DNA of 64,000 bases from Knoxdaviesia capensis (GCA_001510575.1 LNGK01000008.1:4846981-4910980), one strand, 5' to 3'; counted from the stretch's first letter, positions 21,147 to 33,659 are shown. Program-made: numbers and translations. The notes: generated by a model not told the origin, from the letters alone.

Positions 21147-22035
21147 TCAGGTTGCGGGTGTGTTTTGTTGTGTTTTAGTAGTGATCGCGTCGTGATGATT
21201 TGGTTGGAATTTAGCGGCGGATGACTCCAACGAACCATCTCCAACAATAAGAGCATCGAGATGTTGGTCAAGGTCGTCCACCGGAACGGGACCTAAGACA
21301 TCTCCAGTTGGCAGAAACTGATCCTTCATCGCCAGTCCGCACAGAAATGGTTTGGACAACCCTGCACCAGGCCCGGCCTCTCTCTCGCAGTAACGGTGGA
21401 TGAAGAAGTCGTAGAATCCCCGGCCATGGCCGAGTCGCCGGATGTTCCCAGCCTCCGGATCAATGTCGAACGCTACGCCGGGCATGAGAATAAGATCCAG
21501 ACTAGGTCCGGTAATGGTAGTACCATGTAGCTCACGCCCGAGTACCCGCTGCCGCTGGTCGACTGTTGATACATCTATGCTGGGGATGCCCCAGCGGTCT
21601 GGCCTCAGTGAATCATAGTCTTGAATGCTCTGTATGCGCACCATATCCATCACTCGAGACGGCGTACCGGGTGGTGGGGACGGGACGGAGTGGAGATATG
21701 GGATGAATACCTCCTTTCCGGAGTCGATGGCGTGTCTCACGATGGCATCTGTTTGGATCTCTCCAGATGGCATAGATAGGAACACACTAACAGTCCTTGC
21801 ATCGACATAGGCCTGGTATGTTTTTAGTGTTTCAAAGAGAATCCGGCCTAGATTATATGCATTAGAATTGGACAGCTAAAGATGTTTTAAATAGAAGATA
21901 CACAGAGACAGAGACTTGACGGGATGGTTCTTATGTACTTTGTGAAGATATCGATTCTTGTGGGACTGCAGAGAGCCGCGCCTTCATCAAGGTGCGAAGT
22001 TGCAGCTTTGCTGCGCTAAGTGATTGTGAAGACAT
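21147..22035 (-). CDS. 5-formyltetrahydrofolate cyclo-ligase
   Basis: Exons 22035-21939 and 21847-21147 join in frame into 265 residues across a 91-nt intron. The N-terminus MSSQSLSAAKLQLRTLMKAR leads into SVFLSMPSGEIQTDAIV. Later come LILMPGVAFD and RLGHGRGFYDFFI, the ATP/folate-site signatures of the family (GHG-G-YYD type). The enzyme (yeast Fau1, human MTHFS) uses ATP to convert 5-formyl-THF to 5,10-methenyl-THF, returning stored folate to one-carbon metabolism in the cytosol. The last 25 residues are poorly conserved in look and Asn/Gln/Thr-rich. Length is slightly above the typical 200-230. A SINE-like sequence lies directly downstream. Confidence 0.94.
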
Positions 22036-25000
22036 GGAGGCATAATTTAATGTGCTCTTTCAATGATCTCGGTTTCCTGTGATAAGAGTGCTGTCACTTG
22101 GATCAGTTCAGGTTGGATTGAAGACGTTGAATCGCAGAGGCAAGGGAAAAGAAGAGAAAAAATTGGAGGTTACGTAAAACTGGCCCAGTGTTTCGTTCTC
22201 AGGGGAAATTGGAATCTGGTTGAAGATCCCACAGCCGAAGAAGTCACAGAGTTATCGTGGGCTTTTCGCACCACGAGTTAATAGATATATTAACTCGTGA
22301 AGATGTTCTATTATTTGTCTTCGGTGATTGAAGATGCAGGTCAAAAGACCCCAAACGTGGCGTTTGGTCCCCGATCAGATAAGAAGAGAGCACATGGAAC
22401 ATTTCCATGGTGCCCATTCATATTTAGCTCGGCTCCAGCGGTGAAGATGGGAGACGTTCTAGAGCCTAGGCACTGAGCTATTTACAGGGCTAAGATATGC
22501 ATCATGAAGCATGCCGAGATTTGTTTTTCTTTTTTTAATCTTGATAATTTTGGAGACAGCGCTGGAGACGCCGACCCAAAGCCGTCACAGGTTCTGAGGG
22601 ATTTTGCGTTGTGGAGAATGGGAACAAGAAACATAGTGTAATAATACCAGAAGCATGATAAAAGGGAAATTTCGGGGAGGTAGAAGAGGGGTAGCTGTGA
22701 TCGTGATCCGCTTCTTGGGGGGCTGGTTTCGATGTCTCGCACCTCCGCAAGCAGTGAACCCTCTCGGGAGACTCAAGCAATGACAACTGGTCTTCTAAAC
22801 AGACTTCTAGGGGGTTCAAGGATCGGAATTCTGTGATAAAGAGATTATTTCCTCAAGCAGGCCGTCTGCTCATGGTAGATTGACACAAATTGCGTTTCCA
22901 GCCGGATGCCAGCATCAAATCACTACGATATATAGCCGTCTCCGTTGGCAACATCCAAGTAGTGGTGGGTATGCAGGATAACTGTATACCCTTCCGCCCA
23001 GCCAGGATCATTATGTGCTGTACGAGCCCACACATACGAGCACTTGAGACTTGAGAGAAAATTTCTTTTTGTCTGTCTTCCCTGTGTTTGGATGATCCGC
23101 TCTAGACCAAACACCCAGTTGTCACAGAATGCTAAAGGGAGTGTTTGGAAGCACACACGGTATATTTTTGGTCGACCATGGGACAAAATACGGGTAGAGA
23201 GGGATCACCCTACATATCACATGGTAATCAACCAAGTAACTAGCCCAGATTTTGGAGGACAGTGCTGTAGAAACGCAGGACGCTGCATGGATATGCGGTC
23301 CAAGGCCGAAGAAAAACACGCCAGGTGCCTGTGCACAAAAAATTAATAAACACCGGCGGAGGGATCAGGGGGCTAAAAAACGGGGTTATAGCAGCGAAAA
23401 TGTGTGGCAATACTAGGCATTTGATCTAATCAGATCATCTTTCTGCAGGCTCGTCCACGTCGCGGAAAGAGGGCAGATCACGGCATAGATGAACGGGAAG
23501 AATGAGGACAGCAGCAGCGACTGTGAATGTCGTCCAAAAATAAAGCTTTTACAAGCTGTGTAATCGCGGGGGGATGTAATTGAGTACATATTACAGAGAT
23601 CATCATCGGCCGTAATAATCGAAGACACTGGTGTGGAGTGTGAAATATCGGTACAACTGATGTTTCAAAAAGCAGCCTGTGGGGTTTTCACGGCCAAGTT
23701 CTGAACGAAGACCCGGCCTTCGATATTTTCGGCTGAGCCGTATCTATGTAGTACCGAGTACATACAAGTAATATTTCACTGCGCGAGTAACTACGAAGAG
23801 AATTCCATCAGGGACGAAGTGAAAGGAGCGGGAAGTCATCAACATAGAACTCTGGCAGTCGCAGCTTCCTCCGCTTGCTTTGGTTTAGGCAGTGACTGAA
23901 AGATCGCGAGAGACACACACCAAACCGAAAACCTTGAGTCTGAGCCCTAATCAGCTTCTCCTCATTTTGTGTCTCACCTCTCTGTTTCTTGTCTCTCCCC
24001 ATCTTCATCCTTCTGGCCGTCCTTATCCGATTTCAACTCGCCACGTACCCATCCCTCTACCCCCTCTCGCTCAAATTCTTATGCTTCTTTTCTTCTCTCT
24101 TTCGTGTATTCTCTTAAGTCGTGACCTTTATTGCAATATGCTTTCTTCTGGTCTCGTCGTAATGTACATAATCTCCCATCCATTAATGTAGCTCGATATC
24201 TCTCCCGGAACCACCTTCGCTATCTTCTGCAAGAATCGGCACACCGATGATTAGCGACTCACTCGCCATAGTGCAACCCTCCCGGTTCTCCGATACGCTT
24301 CCCATGTTCTCCGTCTGAATCCTCCGAGCGAAACCGCAATCATCAACCTATCAGAGTGGGAGTAGAAACCGAGATAGCTAAAAACAATATCCACGAAACA
24401 CAGGCGCCTGGTCAGTGTCCAAGCCTCAAAAGCCTCCTCGCAAGCTTAGCTTCATGCACCAGACTTGTCAAGAATCTACCACCTTCATCCCACTCTCGTA
24501 CACACCCCGCCGTGATGCTTCAGGCGGGAATAGATGCAGCTCAAGAATCCGACCTTCCACATTCGCAGAAGCCTGTTCCGAGGTGGTATGTGTGTGGGGA
24601 CCTAATCTACAGTACTAAACGTACTCAACGGGTACCGTTGTAGTCAATCTTCTCTGACAATACTGACCACTTTTACATCCTCGCACGTTCAGATCCCGAG
24701 ACGCACGCATTGAACTTCCCTCTTCCATCGTCGAACATATATCACCGACGACACTAAACATCATACGGCCTGAGTCAAGTCCAATTCCCATCTCACGAGT
24801 GGTTGAGATTATCTCCTCAATCAATTTGGTTTCTCCAGCCGGGCCGTCACACACAAAACTTTTTTGAATCCTTCCCAGTTTGGATACCACCTGTACCAGA
24901 TTCTGCAAAACACACCCCGGTCTGCTGCGTGAGACTCACCTTTAGGCAGTGCTTCTCGTGAAGATCGTCGCCTAACCGGGTGTGCACCGTTCACTGTTGC

Positions 25001-25423
25001 ACACAAAATAGCCTCTCCTCTTTTCTTTTTTTCGTTGCCTGCACAGGACCGTGCCATAGGGTCAGCCCACTGCAAACACAAACTTCCCACCATCAACCCC
25101 CCTAGCCGGGTTTGAACTTGGCGGCGCCACCCTTGTCGCCTCCACCCGTCCTCTCGTCTTGATCTCTCACTTTTTCTTTTCTTCTTCCCCCCACACCCGC
25201 CCACCTCTGGCGTCACCTAAATCATCCCAGCCAGCGACACCCACCTATAATCAATCAGACGGCTGAACAAAGGTCCTTTTCGCTCTCCAGGGGGTGTGGG
25301 GACGAACAAGACACACCTTAAACTCTTGCTTTGCAGTACAGCACTCTTTTTCTCGTTTGGTTTGCATGCTATATATATACTCTCCGCCTGCCAGCTTTCT
25401 CCGGGTCCATCTCCCGTAGAGCC
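22036..25423. other. Large divergent intergenic region upstream of the OPT transporter
   Basis: This is the longest gene-free stretch outside the transposon block, about 3.4 kb, between two outward-facing genes. Open frames up to 131 codons exist but show no recognisable domains. From about 23930 to 24110 and again from 24950 to 25290 the plus strand is CT-rich, which suggests a long, possibly intron-containing 5' leader for the OPT gene. An inverted repeat CCAAACG-TGG-CGTTTGG lies at 22351-22367. No RNA gene was found. Confidence 0.45.
25366..25419 (+). promoter_or_regulatory. 17-codon uORF immediately before the OPT start
   Basis: An ATG at 25366 opens a 17-codon frame (MLYIYSPPASFLRVHLP) ending with TAG at 25417-25419, four bases before the transporter ATG at 25424 and in another frame. 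A uORF so close to the main start would hinder reinitiation and could couple transporter translation to nutrient state. Transcription through it is assumed, not seen. Confidence 0.45.
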
Positions 25424-28400
25424 ATGTTTCCCACTGCAGGGAAACGCCAGCTTGCCTCTGATGAGGACCCCATTTCGGACTCTTCGTCTGCCACCGTTCC
25501 GTTACAGATCCTTCCGCCTTCTGCGTCATTCTTCAGCCTCAGAGACCCTGGCTCGGAGGACTCGCTGATCGGCGCCCTACCAACAGTCGCTTCATCCTCC
25601 TCACGACTTCTCTCTCACGAAGAAAGCTCTCCCGGAGATTTCCCCCCATCTTCGGGGAATCTCAAGCGCTTCTCTGCCCTTGAGCAGTATGGCTCCGACG
25701 TTTCCACCTCTTCAACAGCTCAACATCCACCAAACGTCCTCTCTCAACCATCTCCACCCCCGAACCCTGAATCCCTGATCTCCGCCCCCGATCCGACTGC
25801 CGACTCCTCCTCCACTTCAACGCCCACCATGTCTCATCAAACTCCCGTCTTAAGGGCGTTGAATTTGGCCGACCCGGTCTCGTACGGGTCTGTTTCAAAC
25901 ACCCCCACAGGAAGTGGTTCTCCGGATCGTCTTCCCGAAGACTTTCTCCGCCAGCGGCACGCTGCTGAGGCGTCGCGCAAGCTTTCACACAGACTGTCGC
26001 TTGAAGCTGACAGTGCTGTAGCCGTGTCTGGCGTCGCTACTGGAATTTCCCTCGATGCAAAAGCCGTTAGTGATATTGAAGACGGCCCTAGAATTCTGAA
26101 CGGCAGCGACGAGGAAGACGACGATGGTGTTGGTGCACCTGCCGGCCGATCTCGTGATCACCACGCCGACAACTCACCCTACGAAACCGTTCGCGCCTCT
26201 GTCGCGCCCGTCGACGATATCACCTTATCCATAAATACCCCACGCATGTGGACTCTCTCGTTGTTGTTTTCTATTCTAGGATCATCCACAAACCTGTTTT
26301 TCTCGTTACGATACCCAAGTGTTGCTATTTCCCCTGTTATTGCGTTGCTACTCGCCCACCCCCTCGGTCTGATGTGGGACTACATACTCAAGATGCCTGA
26401 TGACCCCACCGAAGAGTTTGCCGACGGAGTCTTGGTGTCACGAAACTGCGGCTCCAGCGGCGAACTGTATCTCTACCACTCCCGATGGCATCGGTGGCGG
26501 CTCTGGCTCGGCCAGGGCCGCTGGAACGAAAAGGAGCATACCTGTGTGTACGTGAGCAGTAACGTCGCGTTTGGCTTTGCCTTCGCTACCGACGTCATTG
26601 TCGAGCAGTACAAGTTCTACAATCAAGAAGCTTCGATCACCTACCAGCTGCTCCTAACCCTTTCCACCCAGATTCTGGGATACTCGTTTGCCGGTTTGAC
26701 GAGACGGTTTCTTGTCCGACCCAGCAGCATGATTTGGCCCGGTACCTTGATGTCTGCTGCCATGTTCACCACTCTTCACAAGGAGGAGAACAAGCCGGCT
26801 AATGGCTGGACCATCAGCAGGTGGAAGTTCTTTTTTGTGGTGTGGATCTCCGGTTTCTGTTTCTACTTCCTTCCGGGCATGCTGATGCCGGCTCTGAGCT
26901 ACTTCAACGTCCTCACATGGTTTGCGCCGGACAACGTCGTGGTAGCCAACCTCTTTGGTGTCGTTTCGGGACTGGGTCTATTCCCAGTCACTTTCGACTG
27001 GGCCCAGATCACTTATATCGGCTCACCGCTTTTGGTCCCGTTCTGGGCTGCTGTCAATGTTGTTGCGGGAGTGGCAGTAGTGATGTGGATTCTAGCCCCG
27101 ATCTCATACTACAGCAACGTGCTTTACTCTGCATATATGCCCATTTTGTCAGCTTCGGTATTCGATAACACCGGCCAAGTTTACGATGTTGGCAAAATCC
27201 TGACACCGGAATTTTTGTTTGATCGCACTGCATACCAAAACTACAGCCGTGTCTTCCTACCAATCACATACGTTTTGAGCTATGGCGTGCAGTTTGCAGG
27301 CTTGGCATCACTATTAACGCATACTGCATGCTGGTATGGAGGTGACATCTGGCAAACGTGGAAACGCTCGCTTGAAGAAGTGCGGGACGATGGTAAGGCA
27401 CAATACCAGCCACTGGATGGAGGCAGTTCAAGCGCGGACGGTGCAGCTGCATCGTCAGCCACCGATCTCGGTGCTGGCGAGGAAGAAACCGAGCCCTTGC
27501 ATGCGGTTGCGTCACGCGAGTCGATGAGTGAGTCCGATCTTGATAGTGGTCGCCCTGCATTGTCGCGAACTCCCACGACAGGCACATCGACTGCAGCAGC
27601 TGCCGAAGTCAGCGGAATCACCAGCCGCGAGGATGTGCATAATCGTCTTATGCGGCGGTACAAGGATGCACCGATGTCGTGGTACCTTCTGACATTTGTT
27701 GTGATGGCGGCCATTGGCATGTTCGTTGTGGAATAGTAAGCTCGCACCCGATGGAAAGAAAGAATGCTCATATAAAATATTATTCTAACCATAACACACT
27801 TTATCTAGTTACCCCGTCCACCTCCCCTGGTACGGCCTTCTCCTTGCACTGGGAATATGTGGACTCTTCTTCATTCCCAATGGCATCATCATGGCTATCA
27901 CCAACCAGCATAGCAGCATTTACCTCATCTGCCAGCTTGTCTGTGGTGTCGTCTTCCCCGGTCGGCCGGTTGCCAACATGGTGTTTGTTACCTACGGGTA
28001 CATCTCCTCAGCCCAAGGAATCAAATTTGCAGCGGACCTTAAGTTGGGCCACTACATGAAGATCCCTCCTCGGCTACTCTTCGGCGTTCAGATGGCCGCA
28101 ACAGTCGTGTCCTCGCTGACCCAGATTGGAGTGCTCAACTGGATGTTCACCAATGTCCGCGGTCTGTGCACATCGGAAGCTGTCAACGGCTTCACATGCC
28201 CATTCGCCCGAGTCCACTTCAACGGATCGATCCTGTGGGGAGTCGTCGGCCCGTCCGAGTTCTTTGGCCCGCAGGCGATGTACCGACATCTGGTGTGGTG
28301 CTTCCCACTTGGCGCTCTGCTCCCAATTCCTGTGTGGCTGTACGCGCGCAACCGCAAGCGCAGTATCGCGCGTAAGATCAACTTCCCGGTGATCTTTGGA

Positions 28401-28712
28401 ACGATGAGCTGGATCCCGCCGGCAACCGGCCTGAACTTCTCCGTGTGGGCCATCGTGTGCTTCTTGTTCAACTACGTTATCAAGCGCCGTGCCAGCGCGT
28501 GGTGGGCCAAGTACACCATGACACTCAGTGCAGCGCTCGACTCTGGCCTGGCGTTTGGCATTGTGGTCGTGTTCTTCTTTTTCGTCTACCCCGAGGTGCT
28601 CAAGGGCTTCTCGTGGTGGGGGACGAATGTCTACAAAGAAGGGTGTGATTGGCAAGCATGCTCGTACCTAGGGCTTCCGCCGAGTGGGCGGTTCGGACCT
28701 GATACCTGGTAG
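25424..28712 (+). CDS. OPT family oligopeptide transporter
   Basis: Exon 1 (25424-27735) and exon 2 (27809-28712) join in frame into 1071 residues. The longer open frame begins at a TTG, so I use ATG 25424 (MFPTAGKRQLASDED). Residues 1-270 are Ser/Pro/Asp-rich and cytosolic-looking. Membrane segments begin at about 275 (MWTLSLLFSILGSSTNLFFSLRYPS). The YPVHLPWYGLLLALGICGLF segment just after the splice junction and the NMVFVTYGYISSAQGIKFAAD loop are characteristic of the peptide-transporting OPT clade. Members import tri- to hexapeptides (in some cases glutathione or metal chelates) with protons at the plasma membrane. A poorly conserved hydrophilic loop (about 690-765) precedes the splice site. 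The long N-terminal tail is unusual compared with yeast Opt1 but common in moulds. Substrate specificity cannot be read from sequence. Confidence 0.96.
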
Positions 28713-29821
28713 AAGGAAAGGAGGCTTTTTTTCTTCCTTTCCTATGATGGATACCAGTTGATCTTTAGTGGGTGCATTATAAGCGGTCATAGACGAGGCG
28801 ATCGCATGTATCGACTACATGAATCTGTTTAACCGACCGATGCATCTTTGGTGGCTGGATGATCATTTTTTCCATTTTTTTCTTGGTTACTCTTCTTTAT
28901 TTGGATTTTTCTTGGATATGTTCAGTTGGATCACTCTTCATTCAGCATGCATTGTAATGACAATTCTTCGGAAGATTCCGAGATGCATTTTTCTTCACGC
29001 TTTCTGGGTATATTTCTTGCATTTCGGTTGCATATCTTGTTCAGGCTACTGTAATAAATCATGGCAAGCCTATGGAGTATATACTTTGTCTGATCAGTCG
29101 TCTCTTCTATCCCGAGCTATTTTGGTTGCTCGCAGGTGGTCTATGTTACATTGCATGCTTATTTCCAGTCCGCCGCCAAAAGCCGGGCCAAATGTGGCTC
29201 CGATGTGACGATTCCAGCTGCAGGTTCTGACTCACAGTGGACCACCCAGCCGCGGGCAATTGTTTTCTTTTTTTGGGAAACCACAGCAAATGTTTGTGCA
29301 CAAGCTACACATAAAGATGATCTCCTTGGTTCATTAGAACCAGCGGTCTACAGCGGTATATGTTGAGAACCTAGAAGCCAGGAACTTTGGGTTCTTGTCT
29401 ATGAGTAGGGCTTAGCGTCTAGACACAGGTGATTCTTGCTCCGAAGATGGTGCAAGGCACAAACGGCATCGCGTTCTTACTTATGATGAGGATCTTTGGT
29501 GAGTCACGGTTCTTTGTTAGCATGAATCGAGTACCGCAAAACGAACCCAATGGCTACGCAACGGTGTTGCGTCCCAGAACTCGCTCCTAAGTGAATGATA
29601 TAAGTTGAAGGAGAAATTTCAGTATATAAGAGCTTGACTGCGTCTAAGTTAATTCACCTAGCCTGACTAGATAAGAATGTCTCTTCAAAATCCACTAACA
29701 ACTGTCGAGTTTTATTGCATTTACATATCCATCAAGACTGGTGTCATCTAATCTGCAAGCTCGACTTTGCAGTAAGTTGGTCAACCCCTAACCCTAACCA
29801 ATCTTCACACAACCACGCAAG
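28713..29821. other. Intergenic region between OPT and GNAT genes
   Basis: The left part is T-rich 3' flank of the transporter. The right part is the promoter of the GNAT gene at 29822, with a telomere-like motif just before its start. The open frames here (up to 129 codons at 28819-29208) are T/F/L-rich and unsupported. Confidence 0.45.
29786..29799. promoter_or_regulatory. Telomere-like motif next to the GNAT start
   Basis: CCCTAACCCTAACC lies only 22 bases before the ATG at 29822, so it falls in the leader or at the transcription start rather than far upstream. Confidence 0.5.
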
Positions 29822-30505
29822 ATGAACGCTCAAGCTTCACAACAGCCCATTCCCTCCTCAACGGAGTCATATTACCACACTAATGTCCTACTCATATCCT
29901 CTTTCTCACACCTACGCCTCCGTCCTATTCAACACAGCGATGCGGTCGTCTTCGCCCAGATCCGGTCGGACCCGGACTTGATGGGTTCCATGGCAGATCC
30001 GGGGTATACGCCGGAAATGGCTGCTGCCTTGATTTCTCGTATGATGGCCAGCGCGGCCGCACCAACTGTTATCGACACCGTCACGGGAGTGGTGTTAAGC
30101 GGGCCGGAGCGGGTGAACATGCTGATCGAGCTCGCCGAGCCCGGTGCCGATGCGCCACGCGTTGTCGGGATGGGCGGGTTCGGGTGGATCCATACCCGGC
30201 CATCCGGGGCACGCGCGGGAGACGCCGGGGTGACGCTGATGCCGGAGGTCCGGCGGCGCGGGCTGGCTGAGGCCGCCATGCGCCTGACGATTGAGTGGGG
30301 TCTGCGTGCAGCTGCGGCATCTCCGAACCGGGGACTGCAACTTGCTACGGTGACGGTTACCACAGAGGTTGACAACACGGCGATGATCAACCTGGCCGAG
30401 AACAAACTAGGCTTGCGTGGTATCGAGCGGGATACTGATGACGGAAAGGGCCGTGAGATGTTTTACGAGGTTACGCCCGAGCAGTGGGCGGCTTTGCAGA
30501 AGTGA
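29822..30505 (+). CDS. GNAT family acetyltransferase (RimJ/RimL-like)
   Basis: This is a single-exon gene of 227 residues starting at ATG 29822. LRLRPIQHSDAVVFAQIRSDPDLM near the N-terminus is a typical RimJ-type GNAT opening. The acetyl-CoA-binding motif is GVTLMPEVRRRGLAEAAMRLTIEW, matching the Q/R-x-x-G-x-G/A pattern. VDNTAMINLAENKLGLRG supplies the usual Asn-containing motif before the last strand. Such enzymes transfer acetyl from acetyl-CoA to an amine of a protein or small molecule; the substrate is unknown. No targeting signal is visible. The gene is very GC-rich in third positions compared with its flanks. Confidence 0.87.
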   Translation: MNAQASQQPIPSSTESYYHTNVLLISSFSHLRLRPIQHSDAVVFAQIRSDPDLMGSMADPGYTPEMAAALISRMMASAAAPTVIDTVTGVVLSGPERVNMLIELAEPGADAPRVVGMGGFGWIHTRPSGARAGDAGVTLMPEVRRRGLAEAAMRLTIEWGLRAAAASPNRGLQLATVTVTTEVDNTAMINLAENKLGLRGIERDTDDGKGREMFYEVTPEQWAALQK

Positions 30506-31043
30506 AGGGTTCAATGAAGGATGGCTGCCGAGTTCGCTGCCGAGCTCTTTGCTTTTAAAAAACCAATGTTGATAAATTTGAAACGACTTATTGCTTATAT
30601 TGAAGGTTGAATTATGCGTGGGTATGAGTGCTGAGCGCTAGCTCTGGTGATGGAACAAGGGGCAGATGATCGTACCTGCCTAAGGGGGCGTATAGAGGGA
30701 TGCCCCTTCCGTTTCTAACTCCCGAGGCGGTCCGGGCCGCGCCTCCGGGCTAGATCAGCGCTAGATACTTTCATCACACGACCTCTTTAGGAACAAAGGG
30801 AACAAGAGGAGCAGATTCGCTGGAGTTTGGATGCAGAATAACGGGGATAAGAACAGTGAAATCGACAATTACAGAGTGATCTTGATCGATGGTTCAACGA
30901 TAATCAAGCTATGTATGGACAGGAAAGTCAACGGATGCCACCAGCCACGAACACGGAACACCAGAAAACAACAACAGTGAGGAAATAGAAACCCGGCATT
31001 AATCATTACACCCCACGAACACCAACACCTATCACTCAGTCTC
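30506..31043. other. Convergent intergenic region (GNAT and MAD1 3' ends)
   Basis: This stretch holds the 3' flanks of two convergent genes. A GC-rich segment near 30720-30755 (GGCGGTCCGGGCCGCGCC...) contrasts with AT-rich surroundings. Nothing coding was recognised. Confidence 0.4.
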
Positions 31044-33518
31044 TTACGCCATGGTCTCGTCTCCACCTCCCTCCGCAAGCCGCTGCTTATTCGCCGCATG
31101 CTCCTCGTAGAACTCGAGGGTCAACGCCGCCAGGAACCCAGGGATACACCCGTTATCGCGCACCCAGAACTGGATCTGATCGGCAATGCGCTGGGCGAAC
31201 GCCGAACGCGGCCCGCCGCCGACTTTCATGGTGCCGCGTTCGCCGTCGAACACGATGCTGTTCTCATGCTCGTCGGTGCGCGACGGGTAGAATGTACTCT
31301 CGACGCGCATCTTGCCGTTGGGCATAAACGCAACGGTCCACCCAAGAGTACTGAAGATGGCTTCCTTGAACTCGAGCGATTTAGATGCCCACACCTCTTT
31401 CAGGCGACGCGCAGTCTTCTGTGCGGATGCGGTCTCTGCGCGGGCATCGGCCACCTGGCGGCGGGCCGCGTCAAGCTGAGTGCGTGGAACTGAGTCGACA
31501 GATGCGCGGCCCTCGAGGGAGGCCAGCAGGTCGGCGTTCTCCTGACGGAGAGCTTCGAGTGTGGCGACCTTGATGGCCTCGTAGTCCGACGTCGGGTTGG
31601 ACCGCAGCGCGAGCACACGCACGCTCGACTGCTTCTTCGCAGCCTCGAGTTGCTGGTGCGCCACCGCGGCTTCCTTGTCACGGAGAGCCAGCGCGGTCTG
31701 CGTCTTAGCAAGCTCATCTTGGAGGGCCCGGAGTTTGCGGGACAACTCGCCGATTTGAGAGTGCTGGTGCTGGTCTTGCGCGGTGGCATCGTCTTCACGG
31801 AGGCGCTTCCCTGGAGCTAGCGCAGTTCCGGCTGAAGGCGCCTCGCGGGATGCGAGGTCGGCGTGGAGGGTTTGCACTTCGACCTTGTACTTATCCACCA
31901 GACTCTCGAGCTCCTGCGCGCGCGCCTGTAGCTCTCGCGTGCGGCTGGACTCGCTGGCGTCCGCACTGTCCGCACCAGCACCGTGGAAAGTGAGATCCTC
32001 GTCGTCGTAGGATTTCAGCTGGGCCCGGAGGAATTCGACCTCCTTCTCAGCCAGCACTGCGCGCCGCTCTAACCGTGCTTTAAGTCGGTCAGCCGCACCT
32101 GAAGATGAAGAAGGCATCAGGGCCGTGGCCGAGCTGGCGTTGGCCTTTGCCTTTTCAAGCTCAGATTGAAGTTTCGACTTGTCATCCTCAAGTGCAGACA
32201 ATTTCACCTCAAACGCCGCCATTTCAGCCCGCAAGCTGCCCAGCTGCTCTAGTTGCGATGCGGACGTCAAGCGTTCCTGCGCCAGAGCACGTGCCATAGC
32301 AACAGGGGAGTCGAACTCCAGCGAACCAGAGCTGCTAGACTCCAGATATGCCGCCCAGTCCTGGCGCTCGTCTTCCAGCCGCTGGCGCTGCATCACCGCC
32401 TCGGACAGCTCGCGTTCCAGGGACTCGATGGTATCGACGCGGCGCTGGAGCACGCGCTTTTCTTCCTCGACAACCTCGACAGCGCGGGAGACCTGGCGCA
32501 GGTGACGCAGTTCGACAATATGGTCGCGGTTCGCGGCTTCCAGTGTGCGGATATGGGACACCTGCTCAGACAGCTCCCGCTTGATGATCTCCATGGTCTC
32601 CGCGTCACCGGTCTGGGCCTTGAGTCGGAGCACGTCGGCCTCAAGCGCTCCGATGCGTGTGTCGCGCTCGGCCACCTGAGCCTGCGTCTTCTGCAGCACA
32701 TCCTCGCGCGCTTGGCCCTCATGCTCGAGCTCCCGAGCGAGACGCTGACTGGCTTCTAGTTGCATCGTAAGATCAGAGATGCGCTTGTCGTTTCGTCGGT
32801 CGGACTCGTCTTGCGTGACGGAGAGTTCTTCTAGCCGCTCCTCGAGGTCGCGGGAGCGGTCAGTTTCAGAGCGTAGTCGCTTTTCTAGGGACGATGTGGA
32901 CTGGGTCATCTGGTCGCGCAGCTCTTTAAGCTCTGACACGAAACGTTCCAGCTCACGCTGAGCTGTCGACTTCTCCGACTCGGCTATCTGTTTCTTCTCG
33001 AAATCTTCCTGCGCTCGTCGACGCTCCTCTTGCAGCTCGGCCTCATGGCGCACGGATACCCGCGCAAGGTCATCTTCAAGTGTGCCAATGCGGTGCCGGA
33101 GAGCACCAGCTTCAGCCTTCAGTTCTTCGATGAGCCTCCGTTGATGCTCGTAACTTTCAGCATCGGGAGGAGCAACATTCTCTTTGGAACTCTCGAGGGA
33201 ACCGTCTCGCGCCGACTGGTTGTGACTTTGTCGTGATTCGGACCGCGCGTGTCGCAAGATCGTCATGGGTTCGCCGGTGATGATGTCGAAGGCAGGCTGA
33301 GTGGCACGGAACTAGAAATGATGCAATGTGAACTATTAGATACATCCTCACGCCTGGCATTGAAGCAAAAGGGAAAAAATGCTCTAACAAACCCGCGCGG
33401 TTGGCAGTGAACTGCCGCCGGTTGGCGCCGAAGAAGTCGGTCCAACCGAAGCCCGGAACCGGCCCGTCAACGTCGTCCGTCGCGGAGCAGCAGAATCCTG
33501 CGAGTTGAATGGATTCAT
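31044..33518 (-). CDS. MAD1: Spindle assembly checkpoint protein Mad1
   Basis: Exons 33518-33393 and 33311-31044 join in frame into 797 residues across an 81-nt intron. Most of the protein (about 75-690) is heptad-rich coiled coil. RVLALRSNP at 607-615 matches the Mad2-interaction motif (basic, two hydrophobics, Pro eight residues on). RLK at 678-680 matches the Bub1-binding RLK motif of Mad1. The C-terminal domain (EAIFSTLGWTVAFMPNGKMRVES to TLEFYEEH) is the conserved Mad1 kinetochore domain. Mad1 recruits Mad2 to unattached kinetochores and catalyses its conversion to the inhibitor of Cdc20/APC. All three functional elements look intact. The first small exon (MNPFNSQDSAAPRRT) would be missed without splicing. 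Confidence 0.95.
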
Positions 33519-33659
33519 CGTTGCATCATATGGTGCGGGGGATGTGAGATGTGTAGGAGTGAAGGGGAAAAGAAGTTGGGATAGATTAATGAAAACACCA
33601 GCACAAACAACAGCACGAGCTTGAAAATGAAATTGTTGATTTTCATTGTTTTGAAAGGC

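Noticed and set aside
22351..22367. Inverted repeat CCAAACG-TGG-CGTTTGG as a structured RNA or operator
   Set aside because: Short, isolated and without a nearby gene start; chance is sufficient to explain it.
25331..25423. Upstream extension of the OPT frame
   Set aside because: It starts at TTG in presumed leader sequence; ATG 25424 is the first in-frame ATG.
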